Assembly (NCBI RefSeq): GCF_047470865.1
Contig: NZ_JAZDRH010000016.1
Span: forward strand, 1 to 64,000
Direction: 5' to 3'
DNA length: 64,000 nt
From: JAZDRH01 sp047470865
GTDB lineage: Bacteria; Pseudomonadota; Gammaproteobacteria; Pseudomonadales; Pseudomonadaceae
Shown: positions 34,230-42,514 of the stretch, one piece after another
Layout of the letters: every line of letters begins with the position of its first letter
Position numbering within the stretch: position 1 is the stretch's first letter
Notes under the pieces: model-generated
Seen by the model: the letters and a program-made list of their open reading frames with translations, nothing else
Told to the model about the DNA's origin: nothing
Databases searched by the model: none
Translations under genes and position numbers: made by a program

Positions 34230-36014
34230 ATGACTGCTCAAAAAGCATTGAATATTACCGATGTTGTGTTACGTGATGCGCACCAATCTATTTTAGCCAC
34301 CCGTGTTCGACTTGAAGATATGCTACCCATTGCTGCCAAGCTGGATCAGGTGGGGTTCTGGTCTGTGGAAACTTGGGGGGGCGCAACCTTTGACTCATGC
34401 ATTCGTTATTTAGGTGAGGATCCGTGGGAGCGTATCCGCGCGCTAAAACAGGCTATGCCTAACACACCACAACAAATGCTATTACGTGGCCAAAATCTAT
34501 TAGGTTATCGTCATTATGCCGATGATGTTGTCGATAAATTTGTTGAGCGCGCAGCAGTGAATGGCGTTGATGTATTTCGTGTATTTGATGCAATGAATGA
34601 TCCGCGCAACTTAGAACGTGCGATTAAGGCAGTTAAAGCCAATGGTAAGCATGCGCAAGGAACAATTTCCTATACTACGAGCCCAGTGCATACCTTGCAA
34701 ATGTGGTTAGATTTAGCAAAACGCATTGAGGATCAAGGTGCTGATTCCCTTTGTATCAAAGATATGGCAGGTATTTTAACGCCATATACTGCCTATGAAT
34801 TAGTTAAGCAGCTAAAAGCGCAAACTAATTTATTAGTGCACTTACATTGCCATGCCACGGCGGGCTTATCCACGGCTACCATAGTTAAAGCGGTAGAGGC
34901 AGGGGCTGATAATGTGGATACCTCTATTTCCTCAATGTCGATGACATATGGTCATTCGCCAACAGAATCTGTTGTAGCTATTTTTAAAGATACAGAGCGT
35001 GATAGCGGCTTAAAGTTAGAGTTATTAGAAGAAATCGCGGCTTATTTCCGCGAAGTGCGTAAAAAGTATGCCAAGTTTGAAGGTAATTTACGGGGTGTTG
35101 ATTCACGTATTCTGGTAGCTCAAGTGCCAGGCGGTATGTTAACCAATATGGAAAATCAGCTGCGCGAGCAGAATGCTAGCGATAAGTTTGATGCAGTATT
35201 GGCGGAAATTCCGCGCGTTCGTGAGGATTTGGGTTTTATTCCTTTGGTAACCCCTACGTCACAAATTGTAGGCACTCAAGCCGTTATTAACGTTTTAACA
35301 GGTGAACGTTACAAAACTATTACTAAAGAAACAGCGGGCGTATTAAAAGGTGAGTATGGTGCTGCGCCAGCAGCTTTCAATGCTCAGTTGCAAGCGCGAG
35401 TTTTGGATGGTAGTGAAGCCATCACGTGCCGTCCAGCCGATGTTTTAACGGATGAATTAGATGTTTTAACAGCAGATGTTAAAAAGCTAGCACAGGAGCA
35501 TGGCTTTAAACTGGCCGATAATGAAATTGATGATGTGTTGACTTATGCGCTGTTTCCTCAAATTGGCCTTAAGTTTTTGCAAAACCGCGATAACCCTTCT
35601 GCGTTTGAACCTGTACCAACAGGTCAAGAAGCAGTTTCAACGCCAGCTAAAGCTGATCAGCCGGCAGCCTACACAGTTGAGGTTAATGGCCAGCAGTTTG
35701 TAGTTAAGGTTTCTGAGGGAGGGGATATTGAAGGCTTGAAACCGCTAAACGCAGCGGCTAATGCGGCTTCGGCTGCAAGTACGCCAGTAGCTGTAGGTGC
35801 TGGTGAGCCTCAAGTGGCTCCTTTAGCGGGTAATATTTTTAAAGTGCTCGTTGAAAAAGGTGACTCAGTTGCTGAAGGGGATGTTGTTATTATTCTTGAA
35901 GCAATGAAAATGGAAACTGAAATTCGTGCAATGCGTGCTGGCACTATCAGTGGTGTCAATATCAAAGTGGGTGATGCTGTCGCAGTGGGCGATACATTAC
36001 TGACAATTGCATGA
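34230..36014 (+). CDS. oadA: Oxaloacetate decarboxylase alpha subunit (biotin-containing)
   Basis: OadA transfers CO2 from oxaloacetate to its own biotin. The 594-residue product has the carboxyltransferase TIM barrel (LRDAHQS at about 10-16, zinc-type HLHCHATAGL near 205), a middle domain, and a C-terminal biotinyl domain after an Ala/Pro-rich linker with the biotin lysine in EAMKMETE near 558. It is encoded between oadG and oadB. It also resembles pyruvate carboxylase subunit B, but the oadG and oadB neighbours decide for the sodium pump. Confidence 0.95.
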   Translation: MTAQKALNITDVVLRDAHQSILATRVRLEDMLPIAAKLDQVGFWSVETWGGATFDSCIRYLGEDPWERIRALKQAMPNTPQQMLLRGQNLLGYRHYADDVVDKFVERAAVNGVDVFRVFDAMNDPRNLERAIKAVKANGKHAQGTISYTTSPVHTLQMWLDLAKRIEDQGADSLCIKDMAGILTPYTAYELVKQLKAQTNLLVHLHCHATAGLSTATIVKAVEAGADNVDTSISSMSMTYGHSPTESVVAIFKDTERDSGLKLELLEEIAAYFREVRKKYAKFEGNLRGVDSRILVAQVPGGMLTNMENQLREQNASDKFDAVLAEIPRVREDLGFIPLVTPTSQIVGTQAVINVLTGERYKTITKETAGVLKGEYGAAPAAFNAQLQARVLDGSEAITCRPADVLTDELDVLTADVKKLAQEHGFKLADNEIDDVLTYALFPQIGLKFLQNRDNPSAFEPVPTGQEAVSTPAKADQPAAYTVEVNGQQFVVKVSEGGDIEGLKPLNAAANAASAASTPVAVGAGEPQVAPLAGNIFKVLVEKGDSVAEGDVVIILEAMKMETEIRAMRAGTISGVNIKVGDAVAVGDTLLTIA

Positions 36015-36023
36015 GGCTAAGCT

Positions 36024-37172
36024 ATGGATAAGTTACTTAATTTATGGCAAAGCACAGGTATTTATCAATTAGTACAAGGCCAGGCCAGTGGTCAGGTATT
36101 AATGATTGTTGTTTGTGCAGCGCTGATTTTCTTGGCTATTCGCAAAGGTTTTGAGCCTTTATTGCTAATTCCTATTGGTTTTGGTGGTATTTTAGCGAAC
36201 TTGCCTGGCGCAGGAATGGCAGAGGCAGGTGGGCTACTCAATATCCTCTATGAAGTAGGTTTGCCTACGAGTGTTTTCCCGTTGCTCATTTTTATGGGTG
36301 TGGGCGCTATGACTGATTTCGGCCCTATGCTGGCTAATCCTAAGACGCTGTTACTAGGCGCAGCCGCTCAGTTTGGTATTTTTGGTACTTTGCTGGGAGC
36401 ATTAGCTATAGGTAGTTTAGGTATTCCTGGGCTGGAGTTTACCATGCGTGAAGCCGCTTCTATTGCCATTATTGGTGGTGCGGATGGCCCAACGTCGATC
36501 TTTGTGACTTCTCGCTTGGCGCCTGACTTACTTGGCCCTATTGCGGTAGCGGCTTACTCTTATATGGCGTTGGTTCCTTTAATTCAGCCGCCAATAATGC
36601 GAGCCTTAACCAATAAGGCAGAGCGTGGCATAGTGATGACTCAGTTGCGCCATGTTAGTCAAACCGAAAAAATTATATTTCCAATAGTGTTGTGTCTATT
36701 AATTGGCTTGTTATTGCCCGATGCTGCTCCTCTTGTTGGTATGTTTGCTTTTGGTAATCTCATGCGTGAATCTGGTGTGGTTGAGCGCTTAGCTGATACC
36801 ACGCGCAATGCCTTAATTAATATAGTCACTATTGCTTTGGGCTTGACAGTAGGCTCTAAACTTTCCGCAGATTCATTCTTACAAATGAAAACCTTGGGTA
36901 TTCTATTGTTAGGTATGATCGCCTTTAGTGCTGGCACTGCCGCTGGGGTGATTATGGCTAAAGTTATGAATATCTTTAGTAAAAATAAAATCAACCCTTT
37001 AATTGGCTCGGCTGGTGTTTCGGCTGTACCTATGGCAGCGCGCGTATCTAATAAAGTAGGTCTGGAGTCTAATCCTCAAAACTTCCTGTTAATGCATGCT
37101 ATGGGGCCGAATGTTGCTGGTGTAATAGGTTCTGCTGTAGCGGCAGGTGTATTACTTAGCTTTGTAGGTTAG
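36024..37172 (+). CDS. oadB: Oxaloacetate decarboxylase beta subunit, sodium pump
   Basis: OadB is the membrane part that decarboxylates carboxybiotin and exports sodium ions. The 382-residue product has about nine or more hydrophobic helices and the conserved IIGGADGPTSIFVTS segment near 149-163, where family members have the sodium-binding aspartate, plus a SNKVGLESNP motif near the end. It is shorter than the roughly 430-residue Klebsiella type but similar to the shorter GcdB/MmdB class. A terminator follows. Confidence 0.93.
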   Translation: MDKLLNLWQSTGIYQLVQGQASGQVLMIVVCAALIFLAIRKGFEPLLLIPIGFGGILANLPGAGMAEAGGLLNILYEVGLPTSVFPLLIFMGVGAMTDFGPMLANPKTLLLGAAAQFGIFGTLLGALAIGSLGIPGLEFTMREAASIAIIGGADGPTSIFVTSRLAPDLLGPIAVAAYSYMALVPLIQPPIMRALTNKAERGIVMTQLRHVSQTEKIIFPIVLCLLIGLLLPDAAPLVGMFAFGNLMRESGVVERLADTTRNALINIVTIALGLTVGSKLSADSFLQMKTLGILLLGMIAFSAGTAAGVIMAKVMNIFSKNKINPLIGSAGVSAVPMAARVSNKVGLESNPQNFLLMHAMGPNVAGVIGSAVAAGVLLSFVG

Positions 37173-37176
37173 TTGT

Positions 37177-37202
37177 AAAAAGGCTACGTTAGTAGCCTTT
37201 TT
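37177..37202 (+). terminator. Intrinsic terminator after oadGAB
   Basis: AAAAAGGCTAC pairs with GTAGCCTTTTT around a GTTA loop. Confidence 0.9.
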
Positions 37203-37281
37203 GAGGCGATCAAACCGCAATCAAAAAAGTGAACACTAGGGGATTTACAAGAAAAGTGGGATTAATAAAAGTTATTTATTT

Positions 37282-37476
37282 TTATTGGGCTTTAGTGTTT
37301 TCTAGTGCTTCCTCTGCTTTTCTTAGTGCTTCGGCAGCTTGAGCTTGTGCACGAGCCGATGCATCTTCAGCAGCTTGGATGCGGGCTAGCATTTCCTTCT
37401 TATCAATACTACTGCAAGCAGAAAGGCCAGCAATAGCTATAATGCCAATTAAAAGGGTTGAGGTAAGTTTGCGCAT
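37282..37476 (-). CDS. Short OprI/Lpp-like outer-membrane lipoprotein
   Basis: The 64-residue product has a lipoprotein signal with lipobox LSAC (Cys21) and a short coiled coil whose AEDASARAQAQAAEALRKAEEAL matches the middle of Pseudomonas OprI almost residue for residue (given here in part). OprI normally continues for about 20 more residues to a C-terminal lysine that is joined to peptidoglycan; here the protein ends after ENTKAQ, so that lysine is missing. It is either a free outer-membrane lipoprotein or a shortened relative. The downstream frame shows no missing tail that I could see. Confidence 0.8.
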   Translation of the reverse strand: MRKLTSTLLIGIIAIAGLSACSSIDKKEMLARIQAAEDASARAQAQAAEALRKAEEALENTKAQ

Positions 37477-37563
37477 AACAACTCTCTAGGCTATAGAATT
37501 TTGTATAGTATAGCCTGAGTAACATGACTACAATATAAACCGCTGCTATGAGCGGTTTATATA

Positions 37564-37776
37564 CTAGTTCTGTGCAACTACCTGGATATTAATGGCATGC
37601 ATACCTTTAGGGCCTTCTTGTAACTCAAATGTTACTTGTTGCCCAGCTTTTAAGGTTTTGTAGCCTTCCATAGTTATTGCGCTATAGTGTGCAAACAGAT
37701 CCTGAGTGTCACCGTCAGCCACAATAAAACCATATCCCTTGGTATTGTTGAACCACTTAACTTTACCGTTAATCAT
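37564..37776 (-). CDS. cspD: Cold shock-like protein CspD
   Basis: The 70-residue OB-fold protein has the RNP1-like KGYGFI and RNP2-like LFAHYSAI motifs of cold shock proteins, starting MINGKVKWFNNTKGYGFI. CspD proteins bind single-stranded DNA and inhibit replication in stationary phase. The divergent arrangement with clpS-clpA is the conserved position for cspD. It is shorter at the C-terminus than the 90-residue Pseudomonas CspD. Confidence 0.9.
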   Translation of the reverse strand: MINGKVKWFNNTKGYGFIVADGDTQDLFAHYSAITMEGYKTLKAGQQVTFELQEGPKGMHAINIQVVAQN

Positions 37777-37958
37777 TTGGCTTCCTCTGCAAATACCTTC
37801 TGTGAGGTATTATTTAATACTTTCATAAGTTATCTTAGACAATTGCCTGAAATGACTTATCATCTAGATAGTAGCGTTTTAGCATCACTGCTAATAGTGT
37901 CAATTACCGATAAGGTCTGTGACGATTTAAATCAATTTTTTAAAAAATAATTTTACAA

Positions 37959-38294
37959 ATGAGTGATATATATAACAGCCATGACATAGAGCAGGATGGT
38001 GAGCTTACTTTTGCAACACAAGCCGCTAAGCCTAAACTAAAACGACCACCTTTATATAAGGTGATCATGCTTAATGATGACTACACACCTATGGATTTTG
38101 TGGTAGAAGTACTAAAAATATTCTTCTCAATGTCCTCAGAGCAAGCCTTTGCTGTAATGCGTGCTGTTCATGAGCAAGGGAAGGGGGTTTGTGGTGTTTA
38201 TAGTAAGGACATTGCAGAAACTAAAGCAGAGCAAGTAACGCAGTGCGCACGTGATAATGAATATCCATTATTATGTGAGATAGAGCAAGAATAA
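37959..38294 (+). CDS. clpS: ATP-dependent Clp protease adaptor ClpS
   Basis: ClpS delivers proteins with destabilising N-terminal residues to ClpAP. The 111-residue product has a flexible N-terminal tail, then LYKVIMLNDDYTPMDFVVEVL (shown in part: LNDDYTPMDFV near 38-48), which contains the Asn-Asp-Asp substrate-binding residues, and HEQGKGVCGVYSKDIAETK, the ClpA-contact region. clpA starts 26 bases later. The two leucyl/phenylalanyl-type transferase genes that make its substrates are also close by. Confidence 0.97.
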   Translation: MSDIYNSHDIEQDGELTFATQAAKPKLKRPPLYKVIMLNDDYTPMDFVVEVLKIFFSMSSEQAFAVMRAVHEQGKGVCGVYSKDIAETKAEQVTQCARDNEYPLLCEIEQE

Positions 38295-38320
38295 ACGGAT
38301 ATGCAGAGAGAGGTGTAAGT

Positions 38321-40576
38321 ATGTTGAATGCCGAATTAGAAACCACCTTAAATGCTGCATTTATTTATGCGCGTGATAATCGTCATGAGTATGTGACGGT
38401 AGAGCATATTTTGCTGGCATTGCTAGATAACACAGTAGCACGAGCTGTGCTAAAAGGTTGCCATGTCAACCTAGATTCGCTGGCCGGTGAGTTAAGTGAA
38501 TTTATTGAGCAAACTACACCACGCTTAACCACAGAGGATGAGCCGCAGCCATCCCTAGGTTTTCAGCGTGTTTTACAGCGCGCTGTTTTTCATGGGCAAA
38601 GTAGTGAAAAGAAAGAAGTCGATGGTGGCGATGTTTTAGTGGCGATCTTTTCTGAGGCTGATTGCCAAGCGTTATACCTGTTGCAAGCACAGAATCTTAG
38701 CCGTCTAGATGTTGTTTCTTATATTTCGCATGGTTTATCCAGTGAAGAGTCACCTCATAATGAAAGCAACACAGAAGACATGGATGAGGAAGCCCAAGCA
38801 CAACAGCAGTCAGCCTTAATGCTTTATACGCAAAACCTTAATCAGTTGGCTTTTGAAGGTAGAATTGACCCTTTAGTTGGGCGTGAAGCTGAAGTGGAGC
38901 GGGTGGCGCAAATTTTAGTGCGCCGCCGTAAAAATAACCCTTTACTTGTAGGTGAAGCAGGGGTTGGTAAAACAGCCATTGTTGAGGGATTGGCTAAACG
39001 CATAGTCGAAGGTCGAGTGCCTAATATTTTGCGCGATAATGTTATTTATGCATTAGATTTAGGGGCGTTATTAGCAGGTACTAAGTACCGTGGGGATTTT
39101 GAGAAGCGCTTAAAAAAGGTGCTTTCTGAGTTGGTAAAGCAACCACAGGCTATTTTGTTTATTGATGAAATTCATACCATCATTGGGGCAGGTTCAGTTT
39201 CTGGTGGTGCTATGGATGCTTCTAATTTATTAAAGCCGGCCTTGTCAAATGGACAATTGCGCTGTATTGGTTCAACTACTTTTCAAGAATATCGCGGTAT
39301 TTTTGAGAAAGATCGTGCACTAACACGGCGTTTTCAGAAAGTTGATGTGAATGAGCCTAGTTTAGATGATACCTATCAGATTCTATTGGGTTTAAAAACT
39401 CAGTTTGAGCAACACCATGATTTGCAATATAGCGAAGAGGCACTGCGTGCAGCTGTCGATTTGTCTGCTCGTTATATCACTGATCGACATATGCCGGATA
39501 AAGCTATTGATGTAGTAGATGAGGCCGGCGCCTTCCAACGATTGAAAACTAAAGAGCAACGACTAGCTATTATTGAGGTTGAACAGATAGAAGAGGTGGT
39601 TGCCAGAATAGCCCGTGTACCTTCGCGTCAAGTGAGCAGTAATGATAAGCAGCAGTTGAGAAATCTTGAGCGAGATTTACGCTTAACTATTTTTGGTCAG
39701 GATCAAGCAATTGAAGATTTATCATCGGCGATTAAACTGTCTCGGGCAGGGCTTAAATCACCTAGTAAACCTGTAGGATGCTTTTTATTAGCTGGCCCAA
39801 CAGGAGTAGGAAAAACAGAGCTAGCGAAACAATTGGCGAAATCATTAGGTATTGAGCTGGTGCGCTTTGATATGTCTGAATACATGGAAAGGCATACGGT
39901 CTCTCGTTTAATAGGTGCGCCACCTGGTTATGTCGGTTTTGATCAAGGCGGGCTGCTAACTGAGGCCGTTACTAAAAACCCTCATTCAGTATTGTTGCTA
40001 GATGAGTTGGAAAAAGCGCATCCTGATGTTTTTAATCTCTTATTGCAAGTGATGGATAATGGCACATTAACAGATAATAATGGGCGCAAAGCTGATTTTC
40101 GTAATGTCATTTTGTTAATGACAACAAACGCAGGAGCGCAAATGGCAAGTCGCTCTTCTTTTGGTTTTACTGAGCAAGATCATAGCTCTGATGCAATGGC
40201 TGAGATTAAACGCTTCTTTACCCCAGAGTTTAGAAATCGTTTAGATGGTATTGTGCAATTTTCACATTTAGCGCAGCAAACATTAGAAAATATTGTTGAT
40301 AAATTCTTGGTTGAGCTGCAGGTGCAGTTGCAAGAGAAACAGGTTCAGTTGCAAGTAAGTCATGCGGCTCGTGTTTGGTTGGCGAAGAAAGGTTATGATC
40401 CTGTGATGGGCGCAAGACCTATGGCGCGAGTGATTCAAGAAAAGGTAAAGCGACCTTTGGCAGATGCCTTGCTCTTTGGTGAATTGTCTGAGCATGGTGG
40501 TTTGGTAGATATTGATTGTATCAATGATGCGCTTACTTTTAGCTTTCAGGCTGAATCTGCACTTTGTGAAGCTTAA
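38321..40576 (+). CDS. clpA: ATP-dependent Clp protease ATP-binding subunit ClpA
   Basis: ClpA is the AAA+ unfoldase that feeds proteins into ClpP. The 751-residue product has the N-domain to about 145, a first ATPase with GEAGVGKTA near 212, and a second with GPTGVGKTE near 494. The ClpP-docking loop, normally IGF or IGL, reads Phe-Gly-Phe here (residues 614-616, within SSFGFTEQD). It is co-transcribed with clpS and ends at a terminator. Confidence 0.97.
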   Translation: MLNAELETTLNAAFIYARDNRHEYVTVEHILLALLDNTVARAVLKGCHVNLDSLAGELSEFIEQTTPRLTTEDEPQPSLGFQRVLQRAVFHGQSSEKKEVDGGDVLVAIFSEADCQALYLLQAQNLSRLDVVSYISHGLSSEESPHNESNTEDMDEEAQAQQQSALMLYTQNLNQLAFEGRIDPLVGREAEVERVAQILVRRRKNNPLLVGEAGVGKTAIVEGLAKRIVEGRVPNILRDNVIYALDLGALLAGTKYRGDFEKRLKKVLSELVKQPQAILFIDEIHTIIGAGSVSGGAMDASNLLKPALSNGQLRCIGSTTFQEYRGIFEKDRALTRRFQKVDVNEPSLDDTYQILLGLKTQFEQHHDLQYSEEALRAAVDLSARYITDRHMPDKAIDVVDEAGAFQRLKTKEQRLAIIEVEQIEEVVARIARVPSRQVSSNDKQQLRNLERDLRLTIFGQDQAIEDLSSAIKLSRAGLKSPSKPVGCFLLAGPTGVGKTELAKQLAKSLGIELVRFDMSEYMERHTVSRLIGAPPGYVGFDQGGLLTEAVTKNPHSVLLLDELEKAHPDVFNLLLQVMDNGTLTDNNGRKADFRNVILLMTTNAGAQMASRSSFGFTEQDHSSDAMAEIKRFFTPEFRNRLDGIVQFSHLAQQTLENIVDKFLVELQVQLQEKQVQLQVSHAARVWLAKKGYDPVMGARPMARVIQEKVKRPLADALLFGELSEHGGLVDIDCINDALTFSFQAESALCEA

Positions 40577-40595
40577 AGTTGCTGTAGTAGCTATG

Positions 40596-40624
40596 AAAAA
40601 GCCAGCATAAATGCTGGCTTTTTT
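40596..40624 (+). terminator. Terminator between clpA and infA (convergent)
   Basis: AAAAAGCCAGCA pairs with TGCTGGCTTTTT around TAAA-type loop bases, with T and A runs on both sides, so it can serve both genes. Confidence 0.9.
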
Positions 40625-40641
40625 AGGCGGCTAATTAAATA

Positions 40642-40860
40642 TTAGCGAGCACGGTAGGTAATGCGACCTTTGCTCAAATCATAGGGTGTTAATTCAACAC
40701 GCACTTTGTCGCCAGTTAAGATGCGAATGTAATTTTTACGCATTTTGCCTGAAATGTGAGCGGTAACAACGTGCCCGTTTTCAAGTTCAACGCGAAACAT
40801 GGTGTTAGGCAAAGTATCAACAATAGTGCCTTCCATTTCGAAGCTGTCTTCTTTAGACAT
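40642..40860 (-). CDS. infA: Translation initiation factor IF-1
   Basis: IF-1 binds the A site of the 30S subunit and helps IF-2 and IF-3. The 72-residue product starts MSKEDSFEMEG and has the OB-fold signature GKMRKNYIRILTGDKVRVELTPYDL in its second half (cited in part: YIRILTGDKV). An upstream in-frame start would add five residues and is unlikely. Its position downstream of aat-bpt and convergent with clpA matches Pseudomonas. Confidence 0.97.
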   Translation of the reverse strand: MSKEDSFEMEGTIVDTLPNTMFRVELENGHVVTAHISGKMRKNYIRILTGDKVRVELTPYDLSKGRITYRAR

Positions 40861-40966
40861 GCAGTAAAACCTCAATATAAAATAGAGCCAAGAAGGCTTG
40901 GTAAAAATCGGCGGTTATAATACCAGTAAATAGGGCAAAACACCAAGTGCTTGATGTTGGGATTGG

Positions 40967-41692
40967 TTAGTCAATTAGCTTAACCTGGCGCCAGTTGTCA
41001 AAATAGCGTAGCTCAATAGGTCTATATTTTGCTTTATAACTCATTTTTTGGCAATTTTTTAACCAATAACCTAAGTAAACATAACTGAGTTTGCGCCGCT
41101 TTGCTTCTTCAATTTGCCAAAGAATAATGAAGCTACCGAGGCTGCGCTTTTCTTCTTTAGGGTCGAAAAAGCTATAAACAGCGGATAGACCATCTACTAA
41201 AATATCAATTAAAGCAATGGCTATCAGTCGCTGTTTAAGTCGAAACTCGACTAAATGGGCAAATGGGTAGGGATACAAAATAAAATCTTGGTATTGTTCT
41301 GGGGTAGCAGGGAACATGCTACCATCAGCATGGCGTGCATTAATATAACGCTCATAAAGCTGATAATGTTCTTGCTCAAACTGAATAGGTACTAGTTTGC
41401 TTTGTAAGTCTTGGTTGTGTTTAAAGGTGCGTTTTTGTGTGCGACTAAACTCGAACTTATGCACAGGCACACGAGCTGGGGTGCATTCATTGCAGCTTTC
41501 ACAATGAGGGCGATACACATAATCACCACTACGGCGAAAGCCTAGTGCATTAAGTTTTGAGTATTGTTCGGTGGTTAGTGGCGTACTATCGCTAGTAAAC
41601 AGACTTTTAGCTTGTCGATCTGGGAAGTAGCTGCAGTCATGGCTTTGGCTAAGAAAGAACGATAGCTCATCAATATTGTTTTTAATGGTCAT
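40967..41692 (-). CDS. bpt: Aspartate/glutamate leucyltransferase Bpt
   Basis: Bpt adds leucine to proteins starting with Asp or Glu, making them N-degron substrates for ClpS. The 241-residue product has the conserved cysteine cluster YRPHCESCNECTPARVPV near 60-77 and the DGLSAVYSFFDP motif near 165. It overlaps aat by 11 bases, so the two transferases are translated together. It belongs with clpS and clpA, 1-4 kb away, as one degradation pathway. Confidence 0.95.
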   Translation of the reverse strand: MTIKNNIDELSFFLSQSHDCSYFPDRQAKSLFTSDSTPLTTEQYSKLNALGFRRSGDYVYRPHCESCNECTPARVPVHKFEFSRTQKRTFKHNQDLQSKLVPIQFEQEHYQLYERYINARHADGSMFPATPEQYQDFILYPYPFAHLVEFRLKQRLIAIALIDILVDGLSAVYSFFDPKEEKRSLGSFIILWQIEEAKRRKLSYVYLGYWLKNCQKMSYKAKYRPIELRYFDNWRQVKLID

Positions 41693-42386
41693 ATAAACGT
41701 TTTAGCTCGCTTGACCAATTCATTGTCGTCGTTTGGTCAAGATAACGGGTTAGGTAAGACGAAAAATTACTACGACTAATTTCACTGGCGCCTAAGCTAC
41801 TTAAGTGCTGAGTGTGCATTTGGCAGTCAATCAAAACAAAACCGGCTTGTTTAAGATACTGTACCAAGGTAACAAAGCCTGTTTTAGAGGCATCGGTGAC
41901 TCGGCTAAACATGGATTCTCCAAAAAATAGTTTACCCATAGCAATGCCATATAAACCACCAACTAGCTCATGGTTTTGCCATACCTCAACGCTATGGGCG
42001 TAGCCTAGTTTGTGGAGTTGGCTATAACCTTGGATAATATCCTCTGTAATCCATGTGCCTTCTTCATCGCCCCTGGGTGCGGCACAGGCCTGGATGACTT
42101 GAGTAAAGCAGCGATTGAAAGTAACTTCAAATATATTTTTTCGCAGGCTTTTGCGTAAACTTTTTGAGACATGTAGGTTCTCAGGTAAAAGAACCATACG
42201 CGGGTCAGGCGACCACCATAAAATGGGTTGGCCTTGTGCAAACCATGGAAAGCAGCCATGGCGATAGGCTGCCAATAGACGTGCACTCGATAAATCACCG
42301 CCTGCAGCCAGCAGTCCGTTTGGCTCATGTAATGCACAGGTAAGGGGTGGAAAATCAGTGGAGTTGCGTTTTAACCAAGTTAGCAT
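41682..42386 (-). CDS. aat: Leucyl/phenylalanyl-tRNA-protein transferase Aat
   Basis: Aat adds leucine or phenylalanine to proteins starting with Arg, Lys or Met. From the start at 42386 (MLTWLKRNSTDFPPL) it has 234 residues, the usual length, with EPNGLLAAGGDLS, the YRHGCFPWF motif and FGESMFS. The longer frame to 42488 would add 34 residues absent from the family. The last bases overlap bpt. Confidence 0.95.
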   Translation of the reverse strand: MLTWLKRNSTDFPPLTCALHEPNGLLAAGGDLSSARLLAAYRHGCFPWFAQGQPILWWSPDPRMVLLPENLHVSKSLRKSLRKNIFEVTFNRCFTQVIQACAAPRGDEEGTWITEDIIQGYSQLHKLGYAHSVEVWQNHELVGGLYGIAMGKLFFGESMFSRVTDASKTGFVTLVQYLKQAGFVLIDCQMHTQHLSSLGASEISRSNFSSYLTRYLDQTTTMNWSSELKRLYDH

Positions 42387-42514
42387 GATGGTGTCCATGT
42401 GAAAATCGTCATTATTATACAAGTTTAATCGCGAAATCCTCATTGCGTGATCTAGATGGCGTAGAATATACGTGTTAAATCCGTACAATGATGTTTTTAA
42501 GTTAGTTTAAAGTA

